Below, in pieces: positions 56,921-64,000 of a stretch of 64,000 nucleotides of DNA. This stretch comes from Oreohelix idahoensis. Lineage: Eukaryota > Mollusca > Gastropoda > Stylommatophora > Oreohelicidae. The position numbers and the translations under genes are program-made. Within the stretch, counting starts at the first letter, position 1; each line of letters starts with the position of its first letter. The notes beneath the pieces were generated by a model that was given only the letters and a program-made list of their open reading frames with translations, was not told where the DNA came from and searched no databases. Location of the stretch: the NCBI GenBank assembly GCA_024509875.1, contig JAMPIV010022935.1:124001-188000 (forward strand), read 5' to 3'.

Positions 56921-56994
56921 TGGCAGAGCGGATAGTGTGATTCGCTTGCATGGCTAGGCGGGGTTGTCGCACGGAAGGTCCAGTGTTCAAATCC
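56921..56994 (+). promoter_or_regulatory. Pol III-type A and B boxes of the satellite unit (first direct unit)
   Basis: TGGCAGAGCGG at 56921-56931 fits the tRNA A-box pattern TGGCNNAGYGG at every position. GTTCAAATCC at 56985-56994 fits the B box with one change. They recur in all complete direct units and in the inverted arm. The cloverleaf is not well formed, so this is promoter-like tRNA ancestry and not a functional tRNA. Transcription is inferred. Confidence 0.65.
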
Positions 56995-59900
56995 TGGGTA
57001 AGCCACTCATGTCTGTTGTTTTTCTGTTGTCTGGTGTTCTACTTCTTTATTTCCTGCGAGTGCCTGATAACATACCTTTATATTTGTTTCATATTAATTT
57101 ACTGTTTACAGGCCTCAGGTTTCCCTCCCTTATTGGTAATAAATGTTTGTACAATACCAAACCTACCCACTATCCTGTTCTCACTGTTCTAGTCTACTAT
57201 CATTTACTGGACACAGTATTAAGGTCCTAAGGGTCTTGTTGGATTCGGCCTATACTGCTTGATAGAAATACAACAGAAGTGATTGCGTCATTAATAGGCT
57301 GAACTGCCCATGGAGGACTTCTGGTGTCGTGTATTGTGGTTCGCACTATTGACCTGCCATTGAAACATCATTTTTTGATGATGCGTAGATGGCAGAGCGG
57401 ATAGTGTGATTCGCTTGCATGGCTAGGCGGGGTTGTCGCACGGAAGGTCCAGTGTTCAAATCCTGGGTAAGCCACTCATGTCTGTTGTTTTTCTGTTGTC
57501 TGGTGTTTCTACTTCTTTATTTCCTGCGAGTGCCTGATAACATACCTTTATATTTGTTTCATATTAATTTACTGTTTACAGGCCTCAGGTTTCCCTCCCT
57601 TATTTGTAATAAATGTTTGTACAATACCAAACCTACCCACTATCCTGTTCTCACTGTTCTATTCTACTATCATTTACTGACACAGTATTAAGGTCCTAAG
57701 GGTCTTGTTGGATTCGGCCTATACTGCTTGATAGAAATACAACAGAAGTGATTGCGTCATTAATAGGCTGAACTGCCCATGGAGGACTTCTGGTGTCGTG
57801 TATTGTGGTTCGCACTATTGACCTGCCATTGAAACATCATTTTTGATGATGCGTAGATGGCAGAGCGGATAGTGTGATTCGCTTGCATGGCTAGGCGGGG
57901 TTGTCGCACGGAAGGTCCAGTGTTCAAATCCTGGGTAAGCCACTCATGTCTGTTGTTTTTCTGTTGTCTGGTGTTCTACTTCTTTATTTCCTGCGAGTGC
58001 CTGATAACATACCTTTATATTTGTTTCATATTAATTTACTGTTTACAGGCCTCAGTTTTCCCTCCCTTATTTGTAATAAATGTTTGTACAATACCAAACC
58101 TACCCACTATCCTGTTCTCACTGTCTAGTCTACTATCATTTACTGGACACAGTATTAAGGTCCTAAGGGTCTTGTTGGATTCGGCCTATACTGCTTGATA
58201 GAAATACAACAGAAGTGATTGCGTCATTAATAGGCTGAACTGCCCATGGAGGACTTCTGGTGTCGTGTATTGTGGTTCGCACTATTGACCTGCCATTGAA
58301 ACATCATTTTTGATGATGCGTAGATGGCAGAGCGGATAGTGTGATTCGCTTGCATGGCTAGGCGGGGTTGTCGCACGGAAGGTCCAGTGTTCAAATCCTG
58401 GGTAAGCCACTCATGTCTGTTGTTTTTCTGTTGTCTGGTGTTCTACTTCTTTCTTTCTTGCGAGTGCCTGATAACATACCTTTATATTTGTTTCATATTA
58501 ATTTACTGTTTACAGGCCTCAGGTTTCCCTCCCTTATTTGTAATAAATGTTTGTACAATACCAAACCTACCCACTATCCTGTTCTCACTGTTCTAGTCTA
58601 CTATCATTTACTGGACACAGTATTAAGGTCCTAAGGGTCTTGTTGGATTCGGCCTATACTGCTTGATAGAAATACAACAGAAGTGACTGCGTCATTAATA
58701 GGCTGAACTGCCCATAGAGGACTTCTGGTGTCGTGTATTGTGGTTCGCGCTATTGACCTGCCATTGAAACATCATTTTTGATGATGCGTAGATGGCAGAG
58801 CGGATAGTGTGATTCGCTTGCATGGCTAGGCGGGGTTGTCGCACGGAAGGTCCAGTGTTCAAATCCTGGGTAAGCCACTCATGTCTGTTGTTTTTCTGTT
58901 GTCTGGTGTTCTACTTCTTTATTTCCTGCGAGTGCCTGATAACATACCTTTATATTTGTTTCATATTAATTTACTGTTTACAGGCCTCAGGTTTCCTCCC
59001 TTATTTGTAATAAATGTTTGTACAATACCAAACCTACCCACTATCCTGTTCTCACTGTTCTAGTCTACTATCATTTACTGGACACAGTATTAAGGTCCTA
59101 AGGGTCTTGTTGGATTCGGCCTATACTGCTTGATAGAAATACAACAGAAGTGATTGCGTCATTAATAGGCTGAACTGCCCATGGAGGACTTCTGGTGTCG
59201 TGTATTGTGGTTCGCACTATTGACCTGCCATTGAAACATCATTTTGATGATGCGTAGATGGCAGAGCGGATAGTGTGATTCGCTTGCATGGCTAGGCGGG
59301 GTTGTCGCACGGAAGGTCCAGTGTTCAAATCCTGGGTAAGCCACTCATGTCTGTTGTTTTTCTGTTGTCTGGTGTTCTACTTCTTTATTTCCTGCGAGTG
59401 CCTGATAACATACCTTTATATTTGTTTCATATTAATTTACTGTTTACAGGCCTCAGGTTTCCCTCCCTTATTTGTAATAAATGTTTGTACAATACCAAAC
59501 CTACCCACTATCCTGTTCTCACTGTTCTAGTCTACTATCATTTACTGGACACAGTATTGAGGTCCTAAGGGTCTTGTTGGATTCGGCCTATACTGCTTGA
59601 TAGAAATACAACAGAAGTGATTGCGTCATTAATAGGCTGAACTGCCCATGGAGGACTTCTGGTGTCGTGTATTGTGGTTCGCACTATTGACCTGCCATGA
59701 AACATCATTTTTGATGATGCGTAGATGGCAGAGCGGATAGTGTGATTCGCTTGCATGGCTAGGCGGGGTTGTCGCACGGAAGGTCCAGTGTTCAAATCCT
59801 GGGTAAGCCACTCATGTCTGTTGTTTTTCTGTTGTCTGGTTTTCTACTTCTTTATTTCCTGCGAGTGCCTGATAACATACCTTTATATTTGTTTCATATT

Positions 59901-61785
59901 AATTTACTGTTTACAGGCCTCAGGTTTCCCTCCCTTATTTGTAATAAATGTTTGTACAATACCAAACCTACCCACTATCCGGTTCTCACTGTTCTAGTCT
60001 ACTATCATTTACTGGACACAGTATTAAGGTCCTAAGGGTCTTGTTGGATTCGGCCTATACTGCTTGATAGAAATACAACAGAAGTGATTGCGTCATTAAT
60101 AGGCTGAACTGCCCATGGAGGACTTCTGGTGTCGTGTATTGTGGTTCGCACTATTGACCTGCCATTGAAACATCATTTTTGATGATGCGTAGATGGCAGA
60201 GCGGATAGTGTGATTCGCTTGCATGGCTAGGCGGGGTTGTCGCACGGAAGGTCCAGTGTTCAAATCCTGGGTAAGCCACTCATGTCTGTTGTTTTTCTGT
60301 TGTCTGGTGTTCTACTTCTTTATTTCCTGCGAGTGCCTGATGGCATACCTTTATATTTGTTTCATATTAATTTACTGTTTACAGGCCTCAGGTTTCCCTC
60401 CCTTATTTGTAATAAATGTTTGTACAATACCAAACCTACCCACTATCCGGTTCTCACTGTTCTAGTCTACTATCATTTACTGGACACAGTATTAAGGTCC
60501 TAAGGGTCTTGTTGGATTCGGCCTATACTGCTTGATAGAAATACAACAGAAGTGATTGCGTCATTAATAGGCTGAACTGCCCATGGAGGACTTCTGGTGT
60601 CGTGTATAGTGGTTCGCACTATTGACCTGCCATTGAAACATCATTTTTGATGATGCGTAGATGGCAGAGCGGATAGTGTGATTCGCTTGCATGGCTAGGC
60701 GGGGTTGTCGCACGGAAGGTCCAGTGTTCAAATCCCGGGTAAGCCACTCATGTCTGTTGTTTTTCTGTTGTCTGGTGTTCTACTTCTTTATTTCCTGCGA
60801 GTGCCTGATAACATACCTTTATCTTTGTTTCATATTAATTTACTGTTTAAAGGCCTCAGGTTTCCCTCCCTTATTTGTAATAAATGTTTGTACAATACCA
60901 AACCTACCCACTATCCTGTTCTCACTGTTCTAGTCTACTATAATTTACTGGACACAGTATTAAGGTCCTAAGGGTCTTGTTGGATTCGGCCTATACTGCT
61001 TGATAGAAATACAACAAACATACCTTTATATTTGTTTTATATTTATTTACTGTTTACAGGCCTCAGGTTTCCCTCCCTTATTTGTAATAAATGTTTGTAC
61101 AATACCAAACCTACCCACTATCCTGTTCTCACTGTTCTAGTCTACTATCATTTACTGGACACAGTATTAAGGTCCTAAGGGTCTTGTTGGATTCGGCCTA
61201 TACTGCTTGATAGAAATACAACAGAAGTGATTGCGTCATTAATAGGCTGAACTGCCCATGGAGGACTTCTGGTGTCGTGTATTGTGGTTCGCACTATTGA
61301 CCTGCCATTGAAACATCATTTTTGATGATGCGTAGATGGCAGAGCGGATAGTGTGATTCGCTTGCATGGCTAGGCGGGGTTGTCGCACGGAAGGTCCAGT
61401 GTTCAAATCCTGGGTAAGCCACTCATGTCTGTTGTTTTTCTGTTGTCTGGTGTTCTACTTCTTTATTTCCTGCGAGTGCCTGATAACATACCTTTATATT
61501 TGTTTCATATTAATTTACTGTTTACAGGCCTCAGGTTTCCCTCCCTTATTTGTAATAAATGTTTGTACAATACCAAACCTACCCACTATCCTGTTCTCAC
61601 TGTTCTAGTCTACTATCATTTACTGGACACAGTATTAAGGTCCTAAGGGTCTTGTTGGATTCGGCCTATACTGCTTGATAGAAATACAACAGAAGTGATT
61701 GCGTCATTAATAGGCTGAACTGCCCATGGAGGACTTCTGGTGTCGTGTATTTATTTGTTTCATATTAATTTACTGCCTTTAGACA

Positions 61786-62313
61786 GCGTGCTAAGAGTCT
61801 AGTTTGAGTAAGGATTAAATCCATAGTACCAGTAGAGAGTTTGCTCTGACAGCACATGTAGTCTGGTGTGTTTGTCCTGACAGTAAACTTAAATATGTTT
61901 CTTCAAGCACAAGCCATTGTATTCACCGCTGTCCAGCCTCATTTTGCCAATAAATTATTTAAAAGATGATGGTGATGTCGCATCATATTCCCTGACTTAT
62001 GCTGTATATACTCAGGGAGGATAGAACTTCAGAGAGAGAAAAAAACTGGTGGACGGACTGCGTGGAACGCGCCGGTTTAATGTTAGGAAAACAAAAACTT
62101 AGCAGAGGCCTTTGTTCTTTTCATTTTCTCTAAAGTTCATGGTTCGAGTCTATAAGACCATTCGTGCTACGAGTCTGTGATTCAGAAAACTGATTGTCAA
62201 CGCTATGCGGCTACATCTGACAGGCCTGTGAAGATAGTCAGCACTGATACCAGGAGAGGATAAACTCTGCACCCTTCGCTCGTGACGTGTCCCTTAGCAC
62301 AGAGAGGCGAACT
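61786..62313 (+). repeat. Dispersed repeat H/I, copy at the right edge of the array
   Basis: Parts match 31262-31310 (CTTCAAGCACAAGCCA, CTGTCCAGCC) and 33890-34060 (CTCAGGGAG, GTTAGGAAAACAAAAACTTA, TTTGTTCTTTTCATTTTCTC). No coding. Confidence 0.65.
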
Positions 62314-62352
62314 GCCGAACAACAGCAGCAGTACTCACCGATTTTCAGCTAA
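62314..62352 (-). repeat. 39-bp inverted repeat, right copy
   Basis: Exact reverse complement of 55186-55224. It abuts the LINE fragment on its right. Confidence 0.85.
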
Positions 62353-63545
62353 TAATTTCTGCAAGACTTGTAGAAGCTCTGTATAACATGAATCAGAGGT
62401 GCTGAAATGTTCTTCCTTGCCAAACAGTCCCAATGTTTGCTCCAGGGGATTTTGTGAAACGCCTTTTCCAGATCTATGAAACAAAGATGGATCTCACTCT
62501 TGTACTCAAGGGCCTTTTCACTCAGCTGCCTGAGTGTGAAGATTAGGTCTTGAGTACTTCGGTTTGCTCGGAATCCGCACTGGAATTCATCCAATTGTGG
62601 CTCAGCTAGGCGTCTGAGTCTCTGCTCTAGGATTCTAGAGTAGATTTTACCAGGGACACTGAGAAGGGATTTGCTTTTTGGTTTCCGAATTGTCGATTGT
62701 CACCCTTTTTGAAAATCGGTGTTATGATGGCAATATTGCAATCCTTTGGTATGATCTTGTTGCACCTCGCTGCCTGTAGGACCCTTAAGAGTAATAGGTC
62801 GCCTGCTGCTCCCATGTACTTAACCATGTCTGGTGTTATACCATCATGCTCTGCAGCTTTGCCCATCTTGCTTTTCTCCAGTCCTGCCTTCAGTTCTTCC
62901 ATCTTTATTTCATCTTCACTACCATTGGCTTTCTCTTCTGTGCTAGTGGTTATCAATTCTATGTTTGTCCTTGCTCACCATCAAGGAGTTTTGAGAAATA
63001 TTCTTTTTCAGCTTTCCATTACTTCCCTCAGGGCAGTAAGCAAGTTGCCTTTCCTGTCCTTTATAAATTTAAACTGATTTTCCTTCCTCGGGTTATTTAG
63101 GGTCTTATAGAACAATTTCTGGTTTTGTTGAGCATCTTTTTCTAGCTTTTCTCCAAATTCTTCCCAGGACTTCTGTTTTGCTGCTAGCACCTTGTTCTTT
63201 CCTTCTGTATGTGATACATATAGACGTATCAATGTTTTAATGCCATGTTGTTCTCTTATTTTCTCTTTAACTTCCTCTGTCCACCAAGGTGTCCTCTTTC
63301 TCGTGTTCCCAAGTCGGATTTCACCACATGCTTATGCAGCAGCTGTCTTTATGATGACCTTGAATTTAAACCAGAGGGTTTCCAAGTCATCAGGTTGTTG
63401 TTCTGTGTTTCTCACCGCTGTTGCAATATGTTTATGAAATCTGGTCTTAATTTCTGGCTCTCTCAGCTTGGTGATTGGCTTATTGTGTCTTTGCATAATG
63501 CAGAGGCTGCCTCCTTACGGCCTCCATATATGTTACTATTTAACC
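62352..63545 (-). pseudogene. LINE fragment of the 24624 family, truncated at both ends
   Basis: The minus strand gives WEEFGEKLEKDAQQNQKLFY, KFIKDRKGNLLTALREVMES, MGKAAEHDGITPDMVKYMG, FKKGDNRQFGN, CGFRANRSTQDLIFTLRQL and CFIDLEKAFHKIPWSK, up to SCRNY where it stops. This corresponds to the linker upstream of RT and the first RT motifs of the copy at 24624. Several frameshifts break it (near 62600, 62640 and 62960). The catalytic motif region is absent. Confidence 0.88.
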
Positions 63546-63625
63546 CAAATTAGTTGGGAACTCTAGACTTCTTGCTCAGAAGAATAGGCTTGGCAACTTG
63601 ATAAAGATGCCTGGAACACGCTTCA

Positions 63626-63946
63626 GGTGTATTATATTTCTAGTTATAGTCTCTCTGTGACTGTTATGTGTAGGTTCTGTTTGAGTCCGGTTTCCGTATT
63701 AACAGGTAAATCTTCCTTGCTGTAGTGTTCAGAAGGAGTTCCGATACGTGTTCTGTCCGGTCCTGTAAGGTCAGAATCCTAACTCTGTTCTTTTCCTGGC
63801 TTCAGTCCGAGCTGTCTCTTTGACGATTCTGGCATGCAGTGTGTTTTAGCCTCCGAATTAGCTACGTTATATTGCAGTTTTTCTGCCCACGCTTCCACCT
63901 GGCATTTTTGACAAAACTTCCAATCAGAATAAATGTTTATTTCTGA
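63626..63946 (+). repeat. Dispersed repeat G, copy 2
   Basis: Ordered matches to the reverse complement of 30634-30950 (TCTCTGTGACT, TTCTGTCCGGTCCT, CTAACTCTGTTCTTT, TCCGAGCTGTCT, CCCACGCTTCCACCTGGCAT). It runs towards the window edge. Confidence 0.65.
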
Positions 63947-64000
63947 TTCTCATATGATCCAATCCATGAGCTAGAATGCAGTTAGTCGGGGTGTCAATTA

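Larger units (their letters stand above)
56024..61773. repeat. Tandem array of ~468-bp tRNA-like (SINE-derived) units with inverted left end
   Basis: From 56745, units begin (at ACAGTATTAAGG) at 56745, 57213, 57682, 58149, 58617, 59084, 59551, 60018, 60486, 60954 (shortened, 207 bp), 61161 and 61629 (partial). Complete units are 467-469 bp and differ by a few bases. Left of a 33-bp centre (56712-56744) the same unit runs in reverse. Each unit has TGGCAGAGCGG (A box-like) and GTTCAAATCC (B box-like) about 64 bp apart and a CATCATTTTTGATGATG hairpin. The array is bracketed by TGCCTTTAGACA (56012-56023 and 61774-61785). It reads as a satellite made by amplification of a SINE. The 80-codon frame in each unit has no domain. 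Confidence 0.93.

Noticed and set aside
56914..57005. tRNA genes in each satellite unit
   Set aside because: A and B boxes are present but acceptor, D and anticodon arms do not pair into a cloverleaf; only tRNA ancestry is claimed.
56024..61773. Regularly spaced repeats considered as a CRISPR array
   Set aside because: The whole ~468-bp unit is repeated with no unique spacers, and the context is eukaryotic.

Overview
This is eukaryotic, AT-rich, intron-era genomic DNA from an invertebrate animal. The reasons are the tRNA-like SINEs, long (TA)n/(CA)n/(CT)n microsatellites, non-LTR retrotransposon fragments with GRPR-type C-termini, and Ty3/gypsy elements of the integrase-before-RT (Gmr1-like) type. 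A mollusc or other lophotrochozoan is my guess only. There are no bacterial-style operons. Almost the whole window is nested mobile DNA. The only host-gene trace I can support is one terminal exon of an aldo/keto reductase (6579-6986, minus strand).

Layout. 1-5548: LTR element A, with nearly identical LTRs but a broken, internally deleted gag-pro-pol, inserted at the edge of a 32/128-bp minisatellite (5549-6170). 6.5-10.4 kb: host exon, a 480-bp palindromic element with a SINE nested in one arm, a solo LTR related to element B, a 5'-truncated LINE with target duplications, and microsatellites. 12866-21421: element B, a Ty3/gypsy element with protease, integrase, RT and RNase H in that order. 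21.4-34.3 kb: a graveyard of LINE fragments, one of them split by an unidentified 1.58-kb insertion with a 7-bp target duplication, plus SINE and dispersed repeats. 35982-52853: element C on the minus strand, arranged LTR-internal-LTR-internal-LTR, i.e. two Gmr1-like copies sharing the middle LTR. 53-55 kb: a LINE with target duplication and unclassified repeat DNA. 56024-61773: a tandem array of ~468-bp units, each carrying a Pol III-like A box and B box, with its left end inverted so that a large palindrome forms; the whole array is bracketed by a 12-bp direct repeat. 62-64 kb: more dispersed repeat and a LINE fragment.

How the parts relate. Elements B and C are cousins: single-frame gag-pol, N-terminal gag coiled coil, arginine/glycine-rich linker, a conserved CX2CX13CGH cysteine motif instead of a CCHC knuckle, then PR-IN-RT-RNase H. 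Element A has a CCHC knuckle, and its protease runs directly into an integrase H2C2 domain, so it may also be integrase-first. None of the copies is free of lesions, but several of those lesions are single-base changes in homopolymers and could be sequence errors. LINEs of at least three families provide the likely machinery that moved the SINEs. All family assignments come from reading motifs by eye; identities are described qualitatively because nothing was computed.
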